Of a stretch of 64,000 nucleotides of DNA, positions 16,837 to 24,801 are shown one piece after another. The stretch comes from DATGMP01 sp035293565 (GTDB lineage Bacteria; Pseudomonadota; Alphaproteobacteria; BOG-932; Roseiterribacteraceae): contig DATGMP010000125.1 in the NCBI GenBank assembly GCA_035293565.1, forward strand, positions 14,570 through 78,569. The letters run 5' to 3'. A model generated the notes under the pieces. It did not search any database. It worked only from the letters and a program-made list of their open reading frames with translations, and was not told the DNA's origin. Both the position numbers and the translations under genes were made by a program. Each line of letters starts with the position of its first letter. The stretch's first letter is position 1.

Positions 16837-16893
16837 CTGGTTAACGACCCGCTCCGATCCACCGGGGCGGGTCGGACCTGCCTCAAAATTCGT

Positions 16894-16914
16894 GCGCCGC
16901 GCAGGGCGCGGCGC
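16894..16914 (+). terminator. hairpin after DUF932
   Basis: GCGCCGCGC (16894-16902) pairs with GCGCGGCGC (16906-16914) around AGG. It is embedded in an outer inverted repeat of AATTCGTG and CACGAATT. A weaker stem, CGACCCGC/GCGGGTCG, precedes it directly after the gene. There is no T tract. Confidence 0.5.
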
Positions 16915-17029
16915 GGCAGCACCACGAATTCTGTTTCGAAGAATCGAGTTTCAGCTAAAGATTCACCGCAGCCATTCGTTTATGACTAGGCTTGCGTTCT
17001 AGTGTTTTAGCGACAACGCCATCGCAACG

Positions 17030-18793
17030 ATGCAAGAGCCGTTTTCAAATCTTCCTGCCACGCAGGCCGAGGCCAGGAAGCGCGGGTTCAATCGCTTCTT
17101 CACCGGAGTGCCATGCCTGCACGGACATGTTGCCCCGCGCTATGTTAGCACGACGAATTGCATCGCGTGCCAGGTGGAACATGCCCGCCGCAACGGCGGG
17201 TGGAAGGCCCGTCCGGATAAAGCGGAATACCTCGCTCGTGCCCGCAAGCTCATCGTAGAAAGGGGTGGCGCGCTGCTCTCGAGTTCGTATGTGTCGGCGA
17301 AATCCGATCTGGCCGCGCGCTGCGCGTATGGGCACGAATTCTCGATCAACTATGACAATCTGAAGCATGGCAGATGGTGCGGGGCGTGCAAAACACAGAA
17401 CCACGTCATCCGCATGGCCGCCAAATTTCGGACGGTCGAGGAACTTGGCACCTTCGCCAGCCGTGTGCATGGCGGCGATTGCTTGGCAACTAGGCCGGTT
17501 GGCGTCCTGACCAAGGTGCTTTGGAAGTGTCGGATCGGCGACCACCCGCCGTTTCTAGCGACGTCGTCACGTGTCATGGCCCGCGAGAAGGGGACGTGGT
17601 GTCCGGCGTGCGATACCGAGCGGCGGCGTCGCAATCCGCCGAACCCGCCGCTGCCAATAGACCGAGTCGAAAAGTATGTAACGCAGAAAGGCGGCACGAT
17701 TCTAGTAATTCTCGGCGACGGTTTGTGGAAGGGCGGACGAACCCGGTTACGGCTGCAATGCGCGCGCGGTCACCATTGGACGACTACGGCGAGCAGCCTC
17801 GTTCACAGCCATAGCTGGTGCAACGGAGGATGCCAGTCCCGTTTCGGCGAACGCATCACGCGGGCGATCCTGGAGACAACTTTCGCCGCCGAGTTTCCAC
17901 AGGTTAGCCCGGCATGGATGCCGCGCGGACCGTCAGACAAACACCGACTGACCCTCGACGGGTATAATGACGATCTTAAGCTCGCTTTCGAATATCAAGG
18001 GCCGCATCATGACCGCCCGGAAGTGATAGAAACCGATCGGGCAAAGCAGGCTGCATGCCGCAAGCATGGTGTACGCCTGCTAGTGGTGGCCGGGATCAAG
18101 CAGCCATTTCCTGCCGAACGCGTCCTCGCGCAAGTTAGGGCGGCAATGCGCGCTGCCGCCATAGGCAAGCGGCCCAAGCTTCCAGCCCACGATCTATTCG
18201 AACATGAGCTCAAAGAATTGCGGTGTCTGGCTGAGAAGAAGGGCGGGCAGTGTCTTGCGACGGTGTTTCGGGGATGGGACTCGCAATACGAATGGACGTG
18301 CTCAAATCCGAGCCATCCGCCGTGGGCCGCAACCCGATACCAGATCAGAAGTGCCGGTTCCTGGTGTGGCCACTGCGCCGGAAATGGCCGACTCGGCATC
18401 GACGGGCTGCGACGGTGGGGTCTCGACAACGGTCTGGGGCTGATCGATACGGAATATGGCAATGCCGGGTCCTTATACGACTGGCGGTGTCTGAGGGCGG
18501 GACATACGATCCGGCGCAGCAGGGGTAATATTCAGCAATCGCTCAGGAAGGGCTACCCTGCTTGCACGAAATGCGGTCCGGGCACGGGCGTAAGCGCGAA
18601 CGTCCGGACCCAGCGCGCGAACGATTTCGCGAAAGCGATGTTGCCGATCATCATGGACCTCAAGTGCAAAGGTTTCGCATCCTTTGAAGCACTCGCTACT
18701 CAACTAAACGAAACGGGAGTCGCGACCTCGCGCGGACTCTGCTGGTACGCATCAACGGTAAGAAACGTGATGGCGCGGTCGGGCGGCGAGTAG
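17030..18793 (+). CDS. zinc-ribbon array protein with PD-(D/E)XK nuclease core and recombinase-like C-terminus
   Basis: A 587-residue protein with six Cys/His treble-clef-like clusters: C29/C44-C47, C98-H102/C117-C120, C167-H172/C191-C194, C244-H248/C264-C268, C424-H429/C446-C449 and C487-H492/C512-C515. Each has the 'W.C..GH....CxxC' look of probable zinc ribbons. Between the fourth and fifth lies a Vsr/homing-nuclease-like core: Glu275 (FGERIT), Asp310 (LTLDGYN), and Glu321-Tyr-Gln (AFEYQGPHH). The last 30 residues (QLNETGVATSRGLCWYAST...) resemble the tail of serine-recombinase 'Recombinase' domains. I infer a DNA-binding endonuclease, possibly defensive or homing. ATG 17030 lacks a clear ribosome-binding site. 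It stands alone between gene-free flanks. Confidence 0.65.
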   Translation: MQEPFSNLPATQAEARKRGFNRFFTGVPCLHGHVAPRYVSTTNCIACQVEHARRNGGWKARPDKAEYLARARKLIVERGGALLSSSYVSAKSDLAARCAYGHEFSINYDNLKHGRWCGACKTQNHVIRMAAKFRTVEELGTFASRVHGGDCLATRPVGVLTKVLWKCRIGDHPPFLATSSRVMAREKGTWCPACDTERRRRNPPNPPLPIDRVEKYVTQKGGTILVILGDGLWKGGRTRLRLQCARGHHWTTTASSLVHSHSWCNGGCQSRFGERITRAILETTFAAEFPQVSPAWMPRGPSDKHRLTLDGYNDDLKLAFEYQGPHHDRPEVIETDRAKQAACRKHGVRLLVVAGIKQPFPAERVLAQVRAAMRAAAIGKRPKLPAHDLFEHELKELRCLAEKKGGQCLATVFRGWDSQYEWTCSNPSHPPWAATRYQIRSAGSWCGHCAGNGRLGIDGLRRWGLDNGLGLIDTEYGNAGSLYDWRCLRAGHTIRRSRGNIQQSLRKGYPACTKCGPGTGVSANVRTQRANDFAKAMLPIIMDLKCKGFASFEALATQLNETGVATSRGLCWYASTVRNVMARSGGE

Positions 18794-18968
18794 AGGTCGA
18801 ACTCGATCAGATCGAGCGCCCGCCGAAAGCGAAGCAGTAGGCCGTCGAACCCGTCGGCGACAGGCCTTGCACGTCTTTGCGACGAGCCAAACGCGCTCAC
18901 GTTATTGGATAGCACTGGCAGGTTCCTGGCTCTTTTGCCCCTTCATGAGGGCGATTTGACGGCGCCGG

Positions 18969-19700
18969 ATGCGCGGCTATAGCCTCGGTCTTTCAATCGG
19001 GGGTGGGGTCGTGATTCCAGAGCACTACAGCCGCGACATAGCGCTCCGCTGCCAAAGCCTGATCCGCGAGCTGCGGCCTGTGGTGAAGGGCGGTCTTGCG
19101 GATGACCGGCGATTCGGAGGGCCACTGGAAACGACATTTCTTCTCGCACTAGCGACGCCGATGATCGTTCTGCCGATCGAGCGAATCTTCAAGCCCGCGG
19201 AGCCGGGCGCCGCCCCAGCAGGAGACGACCGCAAGCTCGACCCGGCGCTGGCCGAGGAAATGGCCGATGTGCTCGGCCCCATGCAAAAATTCGGTGCGGC
19301 GCCTTTCACTGGGAGGGACCACTGGAGCTACGTTCCCGGATACCAGCCGTTTAATATCGCGGACGCCTGGCCGCGTGATCTGCTCTGCGATCTTAACGCC
19401 ACGGAGGCTTTTGCCTGCGCGAGCGATACTCCTGCCGCGCGCATCCTGCGTGATCTACGCAATGCGCTAGCGCATGGTGGCATCGCGTATCTGGATGCGG
19501 ACGGCAGGCAAACCGACCGCGTCTCCGCAATGTTGGCGTTCGCGGGCACAAAAACCGACAGGAACCGGCGGCTTATTGGTCTCAACATCCTGCGCATCGG
19601 CGAAGAGGAGTTCTCCACCTTCCTGATGGCCTGGGCGGATTGGCTCGCCCGGCCGCGTGTCCGGACGGTGCTCAACCGGCTGAATCCGCTGGCGGGCTAG
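18969..19700 (+). CDS. HEPN-domain protein (pEK499-like)
   Basis: A 243-residue, mainly alpha-helical protein carrying the HEPN signature Arg164-Asn-x3-His169 (RNALAHGG) in a helix near the middle. HEPN proteins are often metal-independent RNases in toxin-antitoxin and defence systems. This one resembles the pEK499-type HEPN group, but the match is from memory of the motif context. It starts at ATG 18969; a GTG at 19011 (VIPEHYSRD) is a possible alternative. It converges on a small XRE regulator gene 34 bases downstream; there is no MNT-type antitoxin beside it. Confidence 0.6.
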   Translation: MRGYSLGLSIGGGVVIPEHYSRDIALRCQSLIRELRPVVKGGLADDRRFGGPLETTFLLALATPMIVLPIERIFKPAEPGAAPAGDDRKLDPALAEEMADVLGPMQKFGAAPFTGRDHWSYVPGYQPFNIADAWPRDLLCDLNATEAFACASDTPAARILRDLRNALAHGGIAYLDADGRQTDRVSAMLAFAGTKTDRNRRLIGLNILRIGEEEFSTFLMAWADWLARPRVRTVLNRLNPLAG

Positions 19701-19734
19701 TTCGAGAGCGCTCTGCCAAGGCGGCTTGTCCGGA

Positions 19735-19983
19735 CTAAAGCTTGGATTTGCCGGTTCCTGCCGAGCTTACCTTGACAGTTTCATCCAGTAGGTCGGCGGG
19801 TTTCACGCCGAGGGCTTCGGCCAGGTGCCAAAGGGTCAGGAGCGTCACATTTTGGGCCCCCCTTTCGATGCTGCTTACGTGCGCGCGGTCTACACCCATC
19901 CGTTCAGCAACGGCCTCCTGCGAAAGGGTTGCCTTGAGTCGGTAGCGGCGCACGTTCGCCCCGAAGATCCTGCGGATATCCAT
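19735..19983 (-). CDS. XRE-family helix-turn-helix regulator
   Basis: An 82-residue Cro/CI-type DNA-binding protein. The helix-turn-helix covers about residues 19-50 (LSQEAVAERMGVDRAHVSSIERG), followed by the usual LLTLWHLAEALGVKPADLL helix. The C-terminal ten residues are polar. It is likely a repressor in the ICE regulatory set or a regulator of the convergent HEPN gene. It starts at ATG 19983. It lies divergently from the small gene at 20127, so the 143-base gap between them probably holds its operator. Confidence 0.85.
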   Translation of the reverse strand: MDIRRIFGANVRRYRLKATLSQEAVAERMGVDRAHVSSIERGAQNVTLLTLWHLAEALGVKPADLLDETVKVSSAGTGKSKL

Positions 19984-20126
19984 CCGCAGGATAGGAAGCG
20001 GTCGCGTATTTTGGCGCTACGCATTATAATACGCGGAGCCACTGGCCGCTTTTCCTTCGGCGGCCGGATCGGATTTCTAAAGGATGCTGTTAGACTATCG
20101 GCCGATTGAACCCAGCGACCATTGGC

Positions 20127-20393
20127 ATGCCACGACGAGCCCGTTCCCCGATTCTCGATGAGCCGCCGCAGGCCGAGGAGGTGACGGAGTACGACCGACA
20201 GCACCTGTCGGCCTATCTCCGCCTGCTGGATGCTGCCGAGGCCGGAGCCGAGCCAGAGGAGATGGCGCGCAAAATTCTCGAGGTCGACATAGCGATCGAC
20301 TCTGATCGCGCGCGACGGATTGCAGAAAGCCATATTGCGCGCGCTCGCTGGTTCAGCGCGCACGGGTATCGTTTGCTCGCCGCCAAGAAATAA
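20127..20393 (+). CDS. small conserved ICE protein of unknown function
   Basis: An 88-residue acidic/helical protein. The N-terminus has PILDEPPQAEEVTEYDRQHLSAYLRLLDA; the C-terminus has ESHIARARWFSAHGYRLL. I recognise the pattern as one found next to DUF2285-type regulators in ICEs of alphaproteobacteria but cannot give a function. ATG 20127 is preferred; a TTG at 20106 would add seven residues. There is no strong ribosome-binding site for either. Confidence 0.6.
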   Translation: MPRRARSPILDEPPQAEEVTEYDRQHLSAYLRLLDAAEAGAEPEEMARKILEVDIAIDSDRARRIAESHIARARWFSAHGYRLLAAKK

Positions 20394-20572
20394 TCGCTGC
20401 AGCCGACCGCCTCATGGTCGTCGTTCGGAAGCCCGAATGCATGAGAATCCAGCAACTTCGCTCGGCTTCCGCTCTATGCAATCTATCCAGCAATCGAACT
20501 GCTAACGTGCAACTTATTGGGGAAATAAGGCTTTAGGTTGTCGCCTGTGATGAGTGGATGGGGAGACCGCGA

Positions 20573-21353
20573 ATGGCGACAGACGAACACACTGACCATC
20601 TTGACGACCCGGATTACGCCTGGGAGTTCCTGCGTCGATCTCCGGATTACCGATCGGATTTTGCAAGGCTTCAAAACGTCCGAACCGAGGTCGGGGACGC
20701 TCAGGCGGCCATGACGGAACTGGAAATCGGTCGGCGTTGGGGACTGCGATTTTGTCGAGGACCCGACGGTCCGCGCGACCGACGCTAACGTCTTCTGGCG
20801 CCCGGACGTCTGCCCGGCGGTATTGCGGCTGACGACAGCCTTCGGCGACATCATCCGCCCTCTGCGATTTGCGCCGGACCAGTGGCCGGGCACATGGACG
20901 ACGCGGCATGGCGAGGATGGCGTACACGCGATCCTTGATGGGCCGGCAGGAACCCACCGCCTCTGGTTCCCTGACGGCACGCCGTCGATCGGCGCGCCGC
21001 TCGAGACGCATATCGAGCTCGATCGATTCTTCGCCGAGCGCAACCGGGCGTCGCTCGCATTTTGGCAGACCGTTCGACCTGGCGCGCGAATGCGTCAACT
21101 CAAGCCGACCGCGCTCGAACTGCACGTCGCTCTCCGTCGTCAGCGGGCGCTGCGCGCGCTCGACGGACGGCTGGCGGGCGCCAGCTATCGGGTCATCGCG
21201 ATCGCGCTCTTCGGCGAAGCGGAGGCGCCGCGCGGCGCGGCCTGGAAAACCTGTTCCGCCCGAGATTCCGTGATCCGACTCGTCGCGTACGGGAAGCGCC
21301 TCATGCGCGGTCAATATCGCGCCCTCCTCAGATGGCCCAAACGTAGACGGTAG
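20573..21353 (+). pseudogene. DUF6499/DUF2285 regulator gene with a frameshift
   Basis: The N-terminal frame (ATG 20573, GGGGAGA upstream) encodes PDYAWEFLRRSPDYRSDF...RRWGLRF, the DUF6499 'transcriptional regulator' domain. The frame then goes wrong at TTTT 20750-20753. One base less would continue as FVEDPTVRATDANVFWRPDVCPAVLRL into the DUF2285 domain, which runs to 21353 (ELHVALRRQRALRALDGRLAGASYRVIAIALFG). The expected product of about 260 residues is the normal size for this ICE regulator. As written, neither part is complete. Causes could be a true inactivating insertion, slippage at the T run, or a sequencing error. Confidence 0.8.
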
Positions 21354-21484
21354 CCTCCGTTCTCATGGGTGGTGAATTCCGGGTCCCCGGTTTTCGCCAT
21401 CCCTCTTGTCTCGCATCGCTGCCCAACCTGCCCTCCGTTGCGCCCGCCTTGCCCGGCGGGTGCCAAGCATTCCCGGAGGCGGAG

Positions 21485-21739
21485 TTGAGCGTCGAAAGCG
21501 AACCGGTCCCGATCAACTATCTCACGACCAAGGAGGCCGCCCGGCACCTCAAGCTGAGCCCGAAGACCCTCGAAAAGCACCGCGTCGCTGGAACGGGACC
21601 GAGCTACCGCAAGCATGGGGGCAAGGTTGTCTATGTGGAAGGCGACCTCGACGATTGGTCGGCGCGCGGCATGAGGAAATCGACCTCGGACGCCGGCCGA
21701 CCGGACGCGCCCAAGCCCTACCGGCATGGTCTTCGATGA
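21485..21739 (+). CDS. AlpA/MerR-like helix-turn-helix protein
   Basis: An 84-residue DNA-binding protein of the excisionase/MerR-like 'helix-turn-helix domain' group (YLTTKEAARHLKLSPKTLEKHRVAGTGPSYRKHGGKVVYVEGDLDDWSA: winged helix with the recognition helix at KTLEKHR). The frame is open from 21365, but a TTG at 21485 with GGAGG five bases upstream gives the family's normal length. Its stop overlaps the repA start (ATGA, 21736-21739), so the pair is translationally coupled, as usual for this regulator-RepA arrangement. Confidence 0.8.
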   Translation: MSVESEPVPINYLTTKEAARHLKLSPKTLEKHRVAGTGPSYRKHGGKVVYVEGDLDDWSARGMRKSTSDAGRPDAPKPYRHGLR

Positions 21740-22608
21740 GCGCGGATTCGTTTCCGACAGCGCGCGATCTGGACGAACGCCGGCATCTCGATCTCTTCAC
21801 GGTCACGCAGGCAAACGTGTCGCCGCGCGACCAGCGCGATCTCATGGAACGGCCCTTCTTCTCGCTCGCCAAACGCAAGCGCACGGCGCCGATTCTCTAT
21901 CGCGCCGGCGAGGTCGAAGTGCAGGTTCACGGGTTTCCCGAGTACGGTATGGCGACCATCTGGGATGCCGACGTGCTCATCTGGGCGGCAAGCCATATTG
22001 TGGCCGCCGCCGACCGTGGACTCGCCACATCGCGGCTCGTTCACTTCACGCCGTATCAGCTACTCACCGCGACCGGACGCGCGACGGGCAACCACCAGTA
22101 TCAGCTGCTGAAGGCAGCGCTGAAGCGGCTCCAATCCACCGTCATCATGACCACGATCCGCAACGGACCGACGTGGCGCCGGCGGCAATTCTCGTGGCTG
22201 AACGAGTGGGCGGAGCTCACCGACGGCGCCGGACAATGCCGCGGCATGGAGTTCATTTTGCCGGACTGGTTCTTCCAGGGCGTGCTCGATCGCTCGCTCG
22301 TGCTGACGATCGATCCAGCGTATTTCGCGCTCACGGGCGGCATCGAACGCTGGCTCTACAGGATCGCACGAAAGCATGGCGGCCATCAGGCGAGCGGCTG
22401 GTCATTCGACTTTCGCCATCTGCACGCCAAGAGCGGATCTCTGGCGCGGTTTTCCGACTTCGCGCTCGATCTTCGCCACATCGCCGCGCGCGGCCGGCTG
22501 CCCGGCTACCGGCTCTCCGTCCATCATGCAGGAGGCATCGAGCACCTGCATGTCACGCCGGAACCGAGCGCGGCAGATCATCCACAGTGCCTGGGGATAT
22601 CGCTGTGA
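21736..22608 (+). CDS. repA: replication initiator protein A (RPA family)
   Basis: A 290-residue RPA-type initiator (RLDLF...FFSLAKRKRTAPILY at the N-terminus, then VHGFPEYGMATIWDADVLIW, a winged-helix region, and RWLYRIARKHGG). This family initiates replication of many alphaproteobacterial plasmids and is also carried by ICEs. It starts at ATG 21736, overlapping the upstream HTH gene. An array of three iteron-like repeats begins five bases after its stop, and a DnaA-box-like TCATCCACA lies at 22578-22586 inside its end. This suggests the ICE can replicate autonomously after excision. Confidence 0.85.
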   Translation: MSADSFPTARDLDERRHLDLFTVTQANVSPRDQRDLMERPFFSLAKRKRTAPILYRAGEVEVQVHGFPEYGMATIWDADVLIWAASHIVAAADRGLATSRLVHFTPYQLLTATGRATGNHQYQLLKAALKRLQSTVIMTTIRNGPTWRRRQFSWLNEWAELTDGAGQCRGMEFILPDWFFQGVLDRSLVLTIDPAYFALTGGIERWLYRIARKHGGHQASGWSFDFRHLHAKSGSLARFSDFALDLRHIAARGRLPGYRLSVHHAGGIEHLHVTPEPSAADHPQCLGISL

Positions 22609-22770
22609 ATCCTATCGGCACATCAGGCGCATGCCGTATCGGCAGATTAGGCGCAGAACTATCGGCACATCAGGCGCACGAACCGACTCTAAGTCCTTGG
22701 CGCACAATTTGGATTCGCCGCCGTAACTCTCTAACTGAATCTCCTACGGAGATTCTTCTAACTGTTAGAT
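22578..22770. other. putative origin: DnaA-like box, three iterons, hairpin-rich lower-GC segment
   Basis: Three 19-bp repeats of TATCGGCACATCAGGCGCA lie at 22613-22631, 22637-22655 (two mismatches) and 22660-22678, with 24- and 23-base periodicity. TCATCCACA at 22578 is one base from a DnaA box. Downstream is a less GC-rich stretch with hairpins GAATCTCC/GGAGATTC (22737-22744 with 22748-22755) and TCTAAC/GTTAGA (22757-22769). Position directly after repA supports an iteron-controlled origin. Activity is inferred. Confidence 0.6.
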
Positions 22771-22813
22771 GGCCGCCGGAAAGCGTGGACATGTTGGCCG
22801 GGGGTGCCGCCGG

Positions 22814-23290
22814 ATGACCGCGACGGTGATCAACGGCGCGCAGGTCGACGTCGTCTGGATCGAGGGCCGCGTCAATCACTGGCTCCGCTTCGGCCGCTGG
22901 CGCAGCGAACGCGTGCATTCGCGAAGTCATCGGATGGTCACCTTCGACGTTGGTGCCGTGTTCGGGTATCTGCGCTGGCAAGCGAATGATTACGGCACGA
23001 TCGCCGCGAGCTTCGCGGTCGTCCGCGTGGTCGAACCGCATCAGATCCTGAGCACTCATCCTGGCGTCCACCCCGGCGGCGAATTGCTGCTTTGCGTACG
23101 GGGATGGGCGCGGGTCCAGCGCGTCCTCGAAGCGATCGACCAGATTGAAGCGAGCAGGCTCGATCCTGCCAGGGTTGCGCCGGGCCACTGGCGCCACCTT
23201 CACAATCGGATTGAAATCGGTCAGCCCTTTCGGCGTTACAGTCGCGAGCAGCATCGCGCCTGGGAATTGCGCCGGAGCATCGGCGGATGA
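22814..23290 (+). CDS. DUF2840 domain protein
   Basis: A 158-residue protein of the DUF2840 family, a constant member of this ICE backbone just upstream of traF. The family pattern is visible: VDVVWIEGRVNHWLRFG, then FAVVRVVEPH, PGVHPGGELLLCVRG and the conserved VLEAIDQIE. Function is unknown; it is probably connected with conjugative transfer by context. ATG 22814 matches the family start; an in-frame ATG at 22769 would add 15 residues unlike the family. Its stop overlaps the traF start (ATGA). Confidence 0.85.
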   Translation: MTATVINGAQVDVVWIEGRVNHWLRFGRWRSERVHSRSHRMVTFDVGAVFGYLRWQANDYGTIAASFAVVRVVEPHQILSTHPGVHPGGELLLCVRGWARVQRVLEAIDQIEASRLDPARVAPGHWRHLHNRIEIGQPFRRYSREQHRAWELRRSIGG

Positions 23291-23799
23291 AACCGCGTGT
23301 GCTCCTCGCTGGAACGTACATCGGTCTAGGACTGATCGGTGTTTCCGCGGCACCCCACGCGCGACCGATGATCGTGTGGAACGCTTCGGCCAGCGCGCCG
23401 ATCGGTTTCTACCGCATCGTCGGCTTGCATCAAATCCGGGCTGGCGATCTCGTTCTCGTGAGAACGCCACCGGACCTGGCGCCGCTGTTTGCCGCTCGCG
23501 GATATATCCCTTCCGACGTACCTCTGTTGAAGCGGATCGCGGCGGTCGAAGGCAGCACGATCTGCCGCGACGGAATGCGCCTCAGCATCGACGGCCGAGA
23601 CGAAGTGGTGGCGCTTCGCGCTGACGGCCGCGGGCGTCTTTTGCCGGTCTGGAGTGGCTGCCGAAAGCTCGGACCTGGTGAAGTGTTCCTGCTCATGGCC
23701 GATGTACCGGGGTCGCTCGACGGCCGGTATTTTGGGCCGACTCCCATCTCCTCCATCATCGGAAAGGCGGTGCCATTATGGATCTGGCGAGCCTCGTGA
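23287..23799 (+). CDS. traF: S26-family signal peptidase, TraF type
   Basis: A 170-residue membrane-anchored peptidase of the conjugative TraF group, which matures and cyclises TrbC pilin in related systems. An N-terminal hydrophobic segment (residues 5-22) precedes the catalytic NASASAPIGFYRI (Ser nucleophile) and LLKRIAAVEG (Lys general base), then SLDGRYFGP. The catalytic Ser/Lys pair and box spacing match S26 peptidases. Its pilin substrate TrbC is encoded at 31138. It overlaps DUF2840 by four bases and the next gene by 22. Confidence 0.9.
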   Translation: MKPRVLLAGTYIGLGLIGVSAAPHARPMIVWNASASAPIGFYRIVGLHQIRAGDLVLVRTPPDLAPLFAARGYIPSDVPLLKRIAAVEGSTICRDGMRLSIDGRDEVVALRADGRGRLLPVWSGCRKLGPGEVFLLMADVPGSLDGRYFGPTPISSIIGKAVPLWIWRAS

Positions 23800-24548
23800 C
23801 CATGTGCTCGATCGCGTTCGATCGCGGCATGATGCAATCGCTCGTCTGGGAAGAAACGCAAGGTCGGCCATGGAGCTTTCGGCTCTCAACCGACCAGAAG
23901 CCGCGCAGCTATTCGAGCTTATCGAAAGCCATCGAAGCGGCGCGAACGGCGCAGCCGAGTGACGGGACGATACGCGTCGGACTGACTGGTCTCGAAGTCG
24001 ATTTGAGCGTCGCGTCCGCACAGCCGAACGAGGCGATGTTCGCGCCGTGTCCGAACGTCACGATCGCGTCCGAGCGCCTTCACGCACTCGAAGATCGGTG
24101 CGCCGGGAAGGCGGAATTCAAATCGAATCCGATGGTCTGCGCGATCGCCGCCTGGCATGCATCGTTCGAGAATCCCGACTGGAAATTTGCCGATGCTGTG
24201 ATGATCGGCGCGATCACGAGTAGCACGCCCGACCCGGAGGTGCCGAACGAACTTAGCAGCTCACCAGAGTCATCCGATCGTATCCGAACCGCAACCGGCG
24301 AGGGCGCTGAACCGTCACCGCCACCGCCATTGATGCGCGAGATTCAGGCGTCGGATGGTGAGCGCCAGCAACGCGAGTTCGAACGCGCCGGTGGAGCGCT
24401 GTTCCCCGCGAATCCGATCGCCGGCATTCGAGCGAAAGAGACGAAATCCTCCGCGTTGGAATCCGCATCGGGAGCTGATTCGGTTAGCCCGTTGACGCTG
24501 GGAAACGGTCTCTTCATTGCCGTCGGTCGCAGGCGAGACGCACAATGA
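23778..24548 (+). CDS. lytic transglycosylase-like transfer protein
   Basis: A 256-residue protein in the slot normally held by a VirB1/TrbN-type lytic transglycosylase that opens peptidoglycan for the mating channel. The N-terminal 130 residues align with that family by eye: LVWEETQGRPWSFRL with a candidate catalytic Glu, IRVGLTGLEVDL, FAPCPNVTIASERL, and NPMVCAIAAWHASFENPDWKFADAV. No signal peptide is obvious and the catalytic region is short. The C-terminal 100 residues are low-complexity. Probably a divergent enzyme; loss of activity cannot be excluded. Confidence 0.6.
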   Translation: MDLASLVTMCSIAFDRGMMQSLVWEETQGRPWSFRLSTDQKPRSYSSLSKAIEAARTAQPSDGTIRVGLTGLEVDLSVASAQPNEAMFAPCPNVTIASERLHALEDRCAGKAEFKSNPMVCAIAAWHASFENPDWKFADAVMIGAITSSTPDPEVPNELSSSPESSDRIRTATGEGAEPSPPPPLMREIQASDGERQQREFERAGGALFPANPIAGIRAKETKSSALESASGADSVSPLTLGNGLFIAVGRRRDAQ

Positions 24549-24801
24549 GTGTGAGATCGTCGCAGAGTAGTTTGAGTGGGATTGGCGAACAACAAGATGT
24601 TGTGAGGCGATCTTATGTCCAGAATCCAAATCTAGGGCAAGATAAAAGTGGGAGTGCCGCTGGGTCTCACCTGGCTTGTTTTCTCCAGTCTGCACATGGG
24701 TTGGGATTAGTGCCTCAACGCTTCCGACAGTGCTGTGGAAATTTGTCACTCCGCCGTTCGCTTTGTTTTGTGTGGCACTGCTGCGCGGGAAAGTCTGGCG
24801 A
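24549..24801. other. candidate oriT region upstream of the relaxase
   Basis: This 253-base gap directly upstream of the relaxase gene is less GC-rich than its neighbours, as expected for a transfer origin. I see no recognisable nic consensus. An 86-codon frame (24545-24805) fills it, with ATGA overlaps at both ends. Its product is Ser/Cys-rich and unlike known proteins, so I treat the stretch as more likely non-coding. Confidence 0.3.

Noticed and set aside
22613..22678. Three short repeats considered as a CRISPR array
   Set aside because: Repeats are 19 bp with only 4-5-base spacers and sit directly after repA; iterons explain them better, and no cas gene is present.
21726..22817. 363-codon plus-strand frame over repA
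   Set aside because: It is the repA sequence in another frame; RPA motifs are in the 21736 frame.
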